Shown in pieces: positions 17,464-24,626 of a DNA stretch of 56,298 bases. Origin of the DNA: a virus; the IMG/VR virus record IMGVR_UViG_3300037861_000279, positions 1-56,298 of that record. One strand, 5' to 3'. The first letter of the stretch is position 1, and each line of letters starts with the position of its first letter. Both the position numbers and the translations under genes were made by a program. A model generated the notes under the pieces. It worked only from the letters and a program-made list of their open reading frames with translations. It was not told where the DNA came from and did not search any database.

Positions 17464-18557
17464 AAGAAGACAATGGATTAGCAATTGTAAAACCACAAGT
17501 GACTTCAGCTTTGGCTGCAGTTGAGCAGTCTAAAGCTTTGGCAGAGGTCCAGGCCTCCATGCTTTTCGCCATGGGAAACCCCAGGGATGAGGTCCAGGCG
17601 GAAAGAAAACTGATGAATAGCTGCAAGAGCCTGGGGATGGCAGACAGTGCAGCCTATGCCTTCCCTCGGGGTGGCAAGATGGTTACTGGCGCATCTATTC
17701 GGCTCGCTGAAGAAGCCGCCAGGTGTTGGGGTAATATCAAGTGCGGTTTTGATGAAATAGACAGGGGTAAAGATTTCTCCGAAGTGGTTGCATATGCAAT
17801 CGATCTCGAGGCGAATGTTACATTTTCCAGAAAAATAAGAATCCCACATACCCGTGATAAAAATTCTGGAAATGTGGAGCTTACTGGTGAACGTGACAAG
17901 TACGAACTGGTTGCCAACATGGCACAGAGAAGAGTTCGATCTTGTATCTTGCAGATCATTCCTGCTCATATTATCGACACTGCTCTCGAAACATGTGACC
18001 TCACCCTTAAAGGTGGTATTGGTGACATGAAAGAGGCAGTCACCAAACTCCTCACCGCATTCGATGCCGTTGGGGTAACCAAGATAGAGATCGAAGGGTT
18101 TCTCCAGCGCAAGCTTGCATCGATTGTCCCTGCAGATATAATCTCTCTCAGGAAGATCTACTCCTCTATTAAAAATGGCGTTGCCGCAAAGGAAGAATTT
18201 TTCCGTGAAGACGATGTCGAAAAGATGAATGCGAGGTTCTCTGGTAATGGAAATAGAAAGAAGAAAACTGACAGTACCAAGACCAAGGCAGCTGGAGAGA
18301 AGAAGGTCATTGATAAGCCCGAAGACGCCACTCCCCCAGCTGAAGAAAACGGATCTGCAGACGATGCCGGCACTGTCGAGACTCCTACAGAATCACCCGA
18401 CACTGCTGCCTTCGAAGAGTCTAAAGAAACTAAAACAGTAGAGGGTCCGGACGCTAATGGAATGGTTGCCTGCCCTGAAGCTGGTGGCATGCTGGTTCCT
18501 TCTGGAGAGTGTCCGAGCCTGCCTTGTTACAAAGGTTGCCCTGAACACAATGAATAA
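17460..18557 (+). CDS. Single-strand annealing/recombinase-type phage protein (RecT-like candidate)
   Basis: 365 residues. The conserved core (NPRDEVQAERKLMNSC, AYAFPRGGKMVTGASIRLAE, WGNIKCGF, RRVRSCILQIIP) defines a widespread phage family that lies beside RecE-type nucleases and is taken as a RecT/Red-beta-like annealing protein. Residues about 250-330 are a charged, low-complexity linker. The C-terminus ends in a five-cysteine/histidine cluster (CPEAGGMLVPSGECPSLPC, then CPEH) that could bind zinc. It would pair with the exonuclease upstream. Assignment rests on context and motif memory. Confidence 0.7.
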   Translation: MKEDNGLAIVKPQVTSALAAVEQSKALAEVQASMLFAMGNPRDEVQAERKLMNSCKSLGMADSAAYAFPRGGKMVTGASIRLAEEAARCWGNIKCGFDEIDRGKDFSEVVAYAIDLEANVTFSRKIRIPHTRDKNSGNVELTGERDKYELVANMAQRRVRSCILQIIPAHIIDTALETCDLTLKGGIGDMKEAVTKLLTAFDAVGVTKIEIEGFLQRKLASIVPADIISLRKIYSSIKNGVAAKEEFFREDDVEKMNARFSGNGNRKKKTDSTKTKAAGEKKVIDKPEDATPPAEENGSADDAGTVETPTESPDTAAFEESKETKTVEGPDANGMVACPEAGGMLVPSGECPSLPCYKGCPEHNE

Positions 18558-18660
18558 TAAGCAGCTACCAATCCCTGTCCTTTTGGTCGATGATGATAAG
18601 GACAGGGGTGTTGATGAATATTTTTCAAAAAAACTCGAGAATTTCAAGGAGAATGAATGA
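18550..18660 (+). CDS. 36-residue linker ORF coupled to both neighbours
   Basis: ATG 18550 overlaps the end of the annealing-protein gene, and its TGA overlaps the ATG of the ATPase gene (ATGA). The product is 36 residues, MNNKQLPIPVLLVDDDKD, then an acidic-basic helix. The perfect junctions and the AAGGAGAATG near its end suggest that translating it passes ribosomes to the ATPase. No function known. Confidence 0.5.
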   Translation: MNNKQLPIPVLLVDDDKDRGVDEYFSKKLENFKENE

Positions 18661-19976
18661 AGATTATAAAGCTTGAAGCTGAAAACGTTAAACGGATTCG
18701 TGCGGTAGAAATCACTCCAGATGGGTCAATGGTCATGATCGGTGGAGATAATGCCCAGGGCAAGTCCTCGGTCCTTGATTCTATAATGGTGGCTCTTGGT
18801 GGAAAAAAGTATGAGTCACTCCAGATGGTCCACGATGGGAAAAAGAAGGGTTTTATCGATCTTGATTTCGGAAAAATCAAAGTTAGAAGAACTTTTACCG
18901 TTTCCGGAGGTGGAATCCTCACTGTAACTGATGCTGATGGTCACAAAATGGCATCGCCACAGACAGTTCTTGATTCTCTAATAGGAGCAGTCTCTTTTGA
19001 CCCATTGTCTTTTGCTGGATCAACTGACGGGCAGCAGGGCGAAATAATCAAAGATCTTGCTGGCATCGATTTGTCTGAACTCGATGCAAACAGAAAAGAG
19101 TATTACGATGAGAGGACTTTGGTTAATCGTGAGACCAAAAAATATGAAACAGCTTTGGCTGAGATGGCCGAGCCAGCCGAGCATGAATTAGACGAGAAGT
19201 ATCTCAAACCTCTTACGACCACTGATGTGCTAAAAGAAATCGCTGATAATGATGAGGTTAAAAAAGGACACGTTGCCGAATACGAGTGGAGTGAAAAACT
19301 TATCAAGGATATCGCTGATGCTGACGCTTTGGTTGTTTTTAATAAAGCCAGGATTTCGGAACTTGAGAAAGAAATAGATATTCTCAAGCAAAGGAATAAA
19401 GATGCTGCCTTGGCCACCGATGCTAATAATAAAAACTTGCAAGAGAGTGAAAAGAAGCAGGCTGAGTTTTCCGAAAAAATCATTCATCCTGAAGTCCTCA
19501 AAAACAAGCTGCAGTCGATTGAAGATCACAATAGAGTTGTCAGAAAAAATGAGAGCTATGCTGCTGCCGAGAAAAAAGTAGCTGACTCTGTCATTGAAGC
19601 TGATAATCTCACCAAAAAAATTACAGATGCTGATACTGAACGTGACAAGACAATCAAAGCAGCATCAATGCCCATATCCGGTTTGTCGTTTAATGAAGAT
19701 GGCATTCTCCTCTACCAAAACATCCCCTTCTCCCAGGCCAGTGACGCCGAGAAAATCAGAGTGTCAGTAGCCATCGGGATAGCAATGAATCCCAAACTCA
19801 AAGTCCTGATGATCCGCAATGGATCTCTCCTTGATGAAAAAAATCTTAGCATGATTGCCAAAATGGCCCAGCTGAAAAATTCTCAGCTTTGGGTTGAGAC
19901 TGTTGGTAAACGTGAAGGTTGTTCTGTCATCATGGAAGACGGCTTCTCAAAAACTCCTGATTCAGAGGATGTCTAA
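18657..19976 (+). CDS. SbcC/RecF-like ABC ATPase
   Basis: 439 residues. The N-terminus MKIIKLEAENVKRIRAVEI with Walker A GGDNAQGKSS (residues 29-38) is typical of SMC/SbcC/RecF ATPases. Residues about 150-335 are heptad-rich coiled coil. The C-terminal lobe has a signature-like SQASDAEKIRVSVAIG and a Walker-B-like KVLMIRNGSLLDEKN. The length is short compared with SbcC (about 1000) and resembles small phage versions. It probably clamps or processes DNA ends with the RecE-like nuclease and annealing protein. A separate SbcD nuclease is absent. Confidence 0.82.
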   Translation: MKIIKLEAENVKRIRAVEITPDGSMVMIGGDNAQGKSSVLDSIMVALGGKKYESLQMVHDGKKKGFIDLDFGKIKVRRTFTVSGGGILTVTDADGHKMASPQTVLDSLIGAVSFDPLSFAGSTDGQQGEIIKDLAGIDLSELDANRKEYYDERTLVNRETKKYETALAEMAEPAEHELDEKYLKPLTTTDVLKEIADNDEVKKGHVAEYEWSEKLIKDIADADALVVFNKARISELEKEIDILKQRNKDAALATDANNKNLQESEKKQAEFSEKIIHPEVLKNKLQSIEDHNRVVRKNESYAAAEKKVADSVIEADNLTKKITDADTERDKTIKAASMPISGLSFNEDGILLYQNIPFSQASDAEKIRVSVAIGIAMNPKLKVLMIRNGSLLDEKNLSMIAKMAQLKNSQLWVETVGKREGCSVIMEDGFSKTPDSEDV

Positions 19977-20151
19977 AGGCAATTGCCCTGGGTACCCTGG
20001 TGAGCTTCCACCAAAAGAATGGTGTGAGCTTGCTATGGGGTACTGGTGTCGTAAGGCAGTTTGCGGTAGGCACGACGGTAGGCTGATCACCAAGCATCAG
20101 CAGGATAGGGAGAAGCTCGATGGAAAGGGGATATCTAAAACTATGGCGTAA
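19969..20151 (+). CDS. Small Cys-containing hypothetical protein (60 aa)
   Basis: 60 residues from ATG 19969, with AGAGG immediately upstream and an eight-base overlap with the ATPase gene. Four cysteines (C6, C19, C27, C32) and a His at 34 (CGRHDGRL) could form one zinc site. The gene overlaps the start of the initiator gene by 32 bases. No family recognised. Confidence 0.5.
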   Translation: MSKGNCPGYPGELPPKEWCELAMGYWCRKAVCGRHDGRLITKHQQDREKLDGKGISKTMA

Positions 20152-21016
20152 GAGTATTGATTCCATGGTTTTTAAAGACAAAAGCCTCTGGCAGCTTTGG
20201 AGTTATTGCCTAATGAGGACAACGTACAAGACAAGACATGTTTCACTAAAGACTGGTAAAGGTTCAGTGATTGTCACCATAGAGCCTGGTCAATTTATCT
20301 TCGGCAGATACTCGGTTTCCAAGGATCTTGGAGAGAGTCCGTCGACAGTTTGGGACAGAATGAAAAAGTTGGCTAAAATAGGTAACATTACGATAGAGTC
20401 CAACGATCAATACTCTATTGTAAGTATATGTAATTGGGAGTCTTACCAGTCTGACGACGAAGAAATCCAACTACCAACCGACCATCAACCGACCATCAAC
20501 CGACCATCAACCGACACAAACAAGAAGAAGAAGAAAGAGGAGAAGGTAAAGATAACTACTAAGACGGAAAAATCTGATCTAACAAAAGTTGATATTGCTC
20601 ATGTTGATTTCACAAACATCAGTCCACTGATAACAGCAGAGACAATTAAGCAGTTTATCCTTCATAGAAAAGTTAAAAAATCTCCCCTCACACAAAACGC
20701 ACTTGAGCTAACATGCAAAACTGCAATGAAATGCAAAGAGGCCTTTGATCTTGATCCGAATGAGGCGATTCAATACGGAATCGAGAGAGGTTGGCAGAGC
20801 ATAAATGTGAAGTGGATGGAAAAAGATTTCAAGGAGAATAAGGTCAATGGCAGAAGGCAGCAACAACAGCCAAGAATGACGCCCAGGCAACAATACATGA
20901 ACGACTTAACGGAGACACTGGATGAAATCAAAAACGGGAGCACTGGCCAAAATATGTCCACTAACGATGGATCAGGTAGAGATCTCGTTGTTGTCCCTAC
21001 TGATGCACTATCCTGA
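20120..21016 (+). CDS. Replication initiator (lambda O / DnaD-like winged-helix)
   Basis: 298 residues. The N-terminus (YLKLWRKSIDSMVFKDKSLWQLWSYCL) and the following winged-helix-like part (GQFIFGRYSVSKDLGESPSTVWDRMKKLA) match phage replication initiators of the O/DnaD type. Residues about 120-140 form a low-complexity linker encoded by four 11-bp direct repeats and a lysine-rich stretch. The C-terminal half (about 175-235) is helical and could bind a helicase loader. By analogy with lambda O it would bind the repeats in its own gene and recruit the host helicase. No phage polymerase or helicase was found, so replication probably relies on host machinery. Confidence 0.75.
   Translation: MERGYLKLWRKSIDSMVFKDKSLWQLWSYCLMRTTYKTRHVSLKTGKGSVIVTIEPGQFIFGRYSVSKDLGESPSTVWDRMKKLAKIGNITIESNDQYSIVSICNWESYQSDDEEIQLPTDHQPTINRPSTDTNKKKKKEEKVKITTKTEKSDLTKVDIAHVDFTNISPLITAETIKQFILHRKVKKSPLTQNALELTCKTAMKCKEAFDLDPNEAIQYGIERGWQSINVKWMEKDFKENKVNGRRQQQQPRMTPRQQYMNDLTETLDEIKNGSTGQNMSTNDGSGRDLVVVPTDALS
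20474..20517 (+). repeat. Four 11-bp iterons inside the initiator gene (origin candidate)
   Basis: Four consecutive units of TCAACCGACCA: 20474-20484 (first base C), 20485-20495, 20496-20506, and 20507-20517 (last bases CAC). Eleven is not a multiple of three, so the repeat is conserved as DNA rather than as protein, and about one helical turn separates units. An A/G-rich, GC-poor stretch (20518-20570) follows, like the region beside lambda-type iterons. This is the best candidate for the phage origin. Confidence 0.7.
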
Positions 21017-21398
21017 ATCTGGTATAAATGGCAAAGCAATTGGAATGCTTGCAATTGATTACCACCTCGACCTCACAGAGGCTGGAGTAACATCGGCACA
21101 ATTCGACTATGCAATGATAAAGGTCAGGCAAAAGTGTGGTTTCTTCCCAAAAGTTAAGGATTTCATGGAAGCAGTCAGGGGATACAGGGAACAGCCGCCA
21201 AGGCCTGCTGCCAGTAATCTTCTTCCTGAAGAAACATCTGGGAAAGAATGGCTGGAAGAGGAAATGGAACTCAATCGGCAAAAGTTCGTTGTTCTCATTG
21301 ATCAGTCATTAGGGAAAATAACCCAGAAAGTTGCAGAAAAGAAAATTGAGGCCCTGGAAAAGAAGCTGTTGGTCTTCGCAGGGAAGATGGTCAAATAA
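20967..21398 (+). CDS. Possible helicase-loader-like replication protein
   Basis: 143 residues if started at ATG 20967, which lies inside the initiator gene in another frame; no clear ribosome site is seen, so coupling is likely. The first half (LDLTEAGVTSAQFDYAMIKVRQ, then FPKVKDFMEAVRGYREQ) resembles the N-terminal domain of lambda P-like or other phage helicase-loader proteins. The rest is a helical, charged C-terminus. Its place immediately after the initiator supports a replication role, but the function is not proven by a catalytic motif. Confidence 0.5.
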   Translation: MDQVEISLLSLLMHYPESGINGKAIGMLAIDYHLDLTEAGVTSAQFDYAMIKVRQKCGFFPKVKDFMEAVRGYREQPPRPAASNLLPEETSGKEWLEEEMELNRQKFVVLIDQSLGKITQKVAEKKIEALEKKLLVFAGKMVK

Positions 21399-21416
21399 CA
21401 ACTCAGGATAAGGTGC

Positions 21417-21695
21417 ATGCTAAATTTACAAGAACGGTTGACACAAACTACACATGAAGAAGAAAATCCAGTGGTGAGCCAGTTAAAGGCTTTTTTTAGT
21501 GGTGAGCCACGGATATCCGCAACAAAGGTCAAACTGCCAGACGGAACCCATGTCACGAGGGTGACAAGAGATGGGGTCGTCCTGAGTGAAACACCAACGC
21601 CAGCATCTGAAATACGAGAACCGAGAACCTCTTGCTTATATCAACATAGAACCATTGCTGACATGACTTTCAAGAGGATAACTAGGAAGCAATAA
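21417..21695 (+). CDS. Hypothetical protein (92 aa)
   Basis: 92 residues, with an AAGGTGC-type site just before the ATG. The middle (ATKVKLPDGTHVTRVTRDGVVLSE) looks like a small beta-sheet unit and the C-terminus is basic (FKRITRKQ). It is the last gene before the leader of the antirepressor gene. No family recognised. Confidence 0.5.
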   Translation: MLNLQERLTQTTHEEENPVVSQLKAFFSGEPRISATKVKLPDGTHVTRVTRDGVVLSETPTPASEIREPRTSCLYQHRTIADMTFKRITRKQ

Positions 21696-21845
21696 GAAGT
21701 GTTAGGCTCTAGTAGATATGAGGAGTAGAGTGCAGCCGAAATGATTCGACAGGTTGTGGGCGAAGTCGTGCAGTGGTGAGGTTACCGGATATGTGTAGGT
21801 AGCTTTACTTTTGGTCAGGTTAATTTAACATTTGGGAGAAAGGTT
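21696..21845 (+). promoter_or_regulatory. Untranslated leader upstream of the antirepressor
   Basis: About 150 bases without a convincing gene. It contains GATTCGACAGG (21743-21753), resembling the 5' signature of tmRNA, and a near-palindrome GTTAA-T-TTAAC close to 21822-21832 that could be a regulatory site. The antirepressor ATG follows TTTGGGAGAAAGGTT, a good ribosome site. It may be a structured leader or an independent promoter region; no clear -35/-10 pair was found. Confidence 0.35.
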
Positions 21846-22682
21846 ATGGACAACAACAAAAAAGAATTGTTGCCGATTGAGTTGCGTTCTATTGGCGAGG
21901 GTCAGATGAACACGGTCAATGCCAGGTTACTGTATGAATTCCTCGGGGTAAGGAAAGACTTCTCGAACTGGATCAAAGCTCAGATCAAACGTGCAAGACT
22001 GCAGGAAGATCGGGACTATATTTTGCTCACCCCAGAAGGCGAGCAAACCCGTGGAGGTAACAACAGGATAGATTACTTTTTTACCCTGGAATCCGGAAAA
22101 CATATTGCTATGATGAGTGAGTGCGATAAAGGGTTTGAGGTAAGGGACTATTTTATCGAGTGTGAAGGAATCGCACAGCAAAAATCTCAGTACAATATTC
22201 CACAGACATACCCAGAGGCACTGAGGGTTGCAGCTGACTTTGCCCAGGAAAATCAGGAGCAACGCAAAGTGATTCTCAACCAAAACAAAGAGCTTGAAGA
22301 GGCAAAACCAGCCATAGAATTCACCAATATAGTCGGTCTTACAAATAAACTATTATACCTGTCGGATTTCGCCCAACTTATGTCCAATAACGAGGGGGGC
22401 ATTATCGGCAGAACGAATATATTTAGATGGCTCAGACATGACAAGATATTGCGTAAAAACAATATCCCATATCAATCGTACGTTGACCGTGGGTGGTTTG
22501 ATGTAAGGGAAAGGGATTATGAAAACAAAGGAACAAATGGCCCAAGGGTTGGTTTGGTCACGATGATCACGGGTAAGGGCCAAGTTGCGTTATATAAGAG
22601 ATTTAAACGGTCTAAATCGAGATTCATGTTTATGAACAAAAAAGCAAAAGGGAAAAAGGGAATGAATGCTCAAGTCGGTTGA
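21846..22682 (+). CDS. AntA/KilAC-type phage antirepressor
   Basis: 278 residues. Residues about 12-115 match the AntA/AntB antirepressor domain (TVNARLLYEFLGVRKDFSNWIKAQI, FFTLESGKHIAMMSE). A coiled-coil linker (about 125-155) precedes a C-terminal KilAC-like domain (FAQLMSNNEGGIIGRTNIFRWLR, GWFDVRERDY, VTGKGQ-like VTMITGKGQVALYKRF). Antirepressors inactivate or displace phage repressors to favour lytic growth. No CI repressor or integrase was found, so it may act on a prophage or host regulator or be a remnant of a temperate ancestor. Confidence 0.85.
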   Translation: MDNNKKELLPIELRSIGEGQMNTVNARLLYEFLGVRKDFSNWIKAQIKRARLQEDRDYILLTPEGEQTRGGNNRIDYFFTLESGKHIAMMSECDKGFEVRDYFIECEGIAQQKSQYNIPQTYPEALRVAADFAQENQEQRKVILNQNKELEEAKPAIEFTNIVGLTNKLLYLSDFAQLMSNNEGGIIGRTNIFRWLRHDKILRKNNIPYQSYVDRGWFDVRERDYENKGTNGPRVGLVTMITGKGQVALYKRFKRSKSRFMFMNKKAKGKKGMNAQVG

Positions 22683-22716
22683 GAGGTACAGGGATAAAAT
22701 TATATTAGGGAAAGTC

Positions 22717-22878
22717 ATGGATGAGCAAATATACGAAGAAGGTGATCTTTGTCCTCAATGTGGTGATGGTCACCTAGAGCTCCCAGAAGTGGAAAACTGT
22801 ACCTGCTTTCAAGTTGCTCCCTGCAGCCGATGTGAAGGTACTGTTCCCTGCTGCTCGGAGTGTGGATGGGAGGATTGA
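22717..22878 (+). CDS. Small zinc-ribbon protein (53 aa)
   Basis: 53 residues from ATG 22717, with GGGAAAG upstream; a frame from 22666 overlapping the antirepressor is also open. It has eight cysteines in CxxC-type pairs (CPQCGDG, CTCF, CSRC, CCSECGWED), so two zinc sites are likely. Such mini zinc ribbons are frequent in this genome. Function unknown. Confidence 0.6.
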   Translation: MDEQIYEEGDLCPQCGDGHLELPEVENCTCFQVAPCSRCEGTVPCCSECGWED

Positions 22879-22893
22879 GGGGAGATAGAGTGC

Positions 22894-22959
22894 ATGTCCG
22901 ATGCAACAAACTCGAAAAAATCAGTAAAATTTAAAGTGGTCAATGCGGTTAAGCATTAA
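22894..22959 (+). CDS. Possible 21-residue basic peptide
   Basis: ATG 22894 follows a GAGGGGAGATAGAG stretch that would serve as a ribosome site. The 21-residue product is basic (NSKKSVKFKVVNAVKH). Length gives almost no coding evidence. It may simply be spacer before ssb, whose own AGGAG site lies downstream. Confidence 0.25.
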   Translation: MSDATNSKKSVKFKVVNAVKH

Positions 22960-22977
22960 ATAAAAACAGGAGATGTA

Positions 22978-23391
22978 ATGATCAACAAAGTAATGCTCAT
23001 TGGAAATTTAGGATCAGATCCAGAAATGCGCTACACACCGAGCGGTACAGCTGTAGCGACTCTCTCGGTGGCAACTTCCAGATCATGGAAAGATAAGGAT
23101 GGGCAGAGGCAGGAAGAGACAGAATGGCACAGAGTCATTGTCTGGGCTCAGTCTGCAGAGTTTTGCGGGAATTACTTGAAGAAGGGTTCGAAAGTATATA
23201 TCGAAGGCCGGCTGCAGACCCGTAAATGGCAGGACCATAGCGGCAATGACAAATACACCACTGAGATTATTTCTAATGCCGTACAGAATCTATCACCAAG
23301 AGAGTCAGATGGTGGATCAGGTGGTGGTGGATTCCAACAGCCTCCTCCGATGCCTGGCGGTGGCGGAACCGGTGAAGATGGCCCATTTTAA
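22978..23391 (+). CDS. ssb: Single-stranded DNA-binding protein
   Basis: 137 residues. The OB-fold is unmistakable: [20 protein letters not shown] at the start, then [50 protein letters not shown] Gly/Pro-rich linker follows, and the acidic C-terminal tip is GEDGPF, a variant of the DDDIPF tip that binds partner enzymes. Usual SSB length is 140-180. It coats single-stranded DNA in replication and recombination. An AGGAG site precedes the ATG, and the stop lies inside the terminator hairpin. Confidence 0.96.
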   Translation: MINKVMLIGNLGSDPEMRYTPSGTAVATLSVATSRSWKDKDGQRQEETEWHRVIVWAQSAEFCGNYLKKGSKVYIEGRLQTRKWQDHSGNDKYTTEIISNAVQNLSPRESDGGSGGGGFQQPPPMPGGGGTGEDGPF

Positions 23392-23416
23392 TTACCCCGA
23401 GAGAGGGTAATTAAAA
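23386..23416. terminator. Bidirectional intrinsic terminator after ssb
   Basis: A perfect 12-bp stem, TTTTAATTACCC (23386-23397) with GGGTAATTAAAA (23405-23416), has a 7-base loop. A/T tracts on both sides mean it can act in either direction. It overlaps the ssb stop codon and lies between the convergent rightward and leftward blocks. Confidence 0.75.
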
Positions 23417-23423
23417 ATTAATG

Positions 23424-23468
23424 AAAAAAAATCCGGCACCAGACATATAGTCCGGTACCGGATTTTTT
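23424..23468. terminator. Second convergent terminator
   Basis: A long imperfect hairpin pairs AAAAAATCCGG-ACC with GGT-CCGGATTTTTT (mismatches inside), leaving a T-run on the plus strand and an A-run before it (a T-run on the minus strand). Together with the first hairpin it separates ssb from the convergent HD-like gene, which ends at 23470. Confidence 0.75.
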
Positions 23469-23469
23469 A

Positions 23470-24069
23470 TTAGTTAGACAGATGATCAATATTGATTTTA
23501 TATTCGCCATTCACTTTATCCCGGCAAACAGACTGTAATTTTGACCACCACTCTGTATCTGTTACTTTTTCTTCAGCAACCATCCTTGCGTGTTTTAGTT
23601 CTCGGTAGTGCCTAAACTCACCACTCGGAATAGCCAACACCTTGTAAAACCACAAAGGAATCATGCAGTGCCAATATTTATCAGGGGCAAACAGTTTACT
23701 CTCCGTAATGTTATTGCGGATTGTATAGAACGATGAATGTCCTAGGATGAAGTCTTGCCACTTCGTAGATCTAACTGGCCACCTAGTTGTGGTTTGCTCA
23801 CCATTTGTAGCAAATCCACACATCGTCTCCCACTCTACCCTGTCAAATAACCAGTGAGCTATTTTAGCACCAAGCTCTGGGTGTTTGTCACCGTCTGCAT
23901 CTTTAAGGTTTGTCCTACCCCAGTAACCCCAGTCATGGATAAAGATACAAATCAGTTCCCGCCATGAAGGGAAACTCTTATATATTTTCACCCAGGCTAT
24001 TAAAACCAAAAAAGGGTGAAGGAAAAACTGATGTACTCCAAAAAGTATCGTTTTTGTTCCAAGTGTCAT
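23470..24069 (-). CDS. HD-hydrolase-like phage protein
   Basis: 199 residues from the ATG at 24069, chosen because GAGG lies six bases upstream; a start at 24105 is open but less supported. VHQFFLHPFLVLIAWVKIY, then IHDWGYWG and GDKHPELGAKIAHWLF give the H...HD...H layout. A late APDKYWHCMIP has Asp 5-6 residues before further H/C. This resembles the HD superfamily of metal phosphohydrolases and a conserved phage family of unknown substrate. It is the last gene of the leftward operon. Confidence 0.65.
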   Translation of the reverse strand: MTLGTKTILFGVHQFFLHPFLVLIAWVKIYKSFPSWRELICIFIHDWGYWGRTNLKDADGDKHPELGAKIAHWLFDRVEWETMCGFATNGEQTTTRWPVRSTKWQDFILGHSSFYTIRNNITESKLFAPDKYWHCMIPLWFYKVLAIPSGEFRHYRELKHARMVAEEKVTDTEWWSKLQSVCRDKVNGEYKINIDHLSN

Positions 24070-24186
24070 TTTTAACCTCATACCTTGGATTGGAAAACCT
24101 GACATGCCTTTTGCCTTGGTCCTCTTTTCATAGGCAACCTCACCAGTTTAATGGTCGTAAAAAGGATGAGACATACCTCCCTTTTC

Positions 24187-24429
24187 TTAAAGCAGACTAC
24201 CACACCGACCGCACTGGTCACGTAGCTTCAATGGAGCTTCATCATGTAGACCGAAGACTCCCTTCTCCTGTCCTTCATTTGTTTGAAAACCGAAACAATG
24301 TCCAGGGGCAGATTGCCTGGTCTCTGGCTTGTGATATCCAAGTAAACACATGACTCTTTGCCACCATGGCATCTCCTTTGGAAACCAAGGCATTGAGGTG
24401 TTGCTGCCTTTAATGTCATCTCCATCCAT
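24187..24429 (-). CDS. Small zinc-ribbon phage protein (80 aa)
   Basis: 80 residues from the ATG at 24429, with AGGAG eight bases upstream; the longer frame overlaps a neighbouring small gene. MCLLGYHKP near residue 27 and the C-terminal CGRCG fit short phage proteins of the DUF1660-like type (Cys/His near the N-terminus, CxxCG at the end). Function unknown. Confidence 0.55.
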   Translation of the reverse strand: MDGDDIKGSNTSMPWFPKEMPWWQRVMCLLGYHKPETRQSAPGHCFGFQTNEGQEKGVFGLHDEAPLKLRDQCGRCGSLL

Positions 24430-24455
24430 TTGGAAAGCTCCTTTATTGAGGGTTG

Positions 24456-24590
24456 TTAAAGTGTTTCGTCCATAGGAGACCACGGGCAGCTGTCGCATCC
24501 CCAGACTCCGTGGTGATCCTGACTTATAGTTCCACCGCACTCGCATGGATACTCTTCCCTTTCATCTTTTGGATCGTCTTCAAATCCCAC
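24456..24590 (-). CDS. 44-residue zinc-ribbon miniprotein
   Basis: Starts at GTG 24590 with AAGGAG four to five bases upstream and ends at 24456. It contains CECGG and CDSCPW (two CxxC pairs, 14 residues apart), with a DHHG between. It is too short for most gene finders. The Shine-Dalgarno site and zinc-ribbon spacing support a real gene. Confidence 0.6.
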   Translation of the reverse strand: MGFEDDPKDEREEYPCECGGTISQDHHGVWGCDSCPWSPMDETL

Positions 24591-24626
24591 GCTACTCCTT
24601 GTAGGATATTCAGTTAAACTCTTGCA

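Noticed and set aside
24078-24131. 17-codon minus-strand ORF upstream of the HD-like gene
   Set aside because: A GTGAGG site precedes it, but the length and lack of any feature give no support beyond chance.
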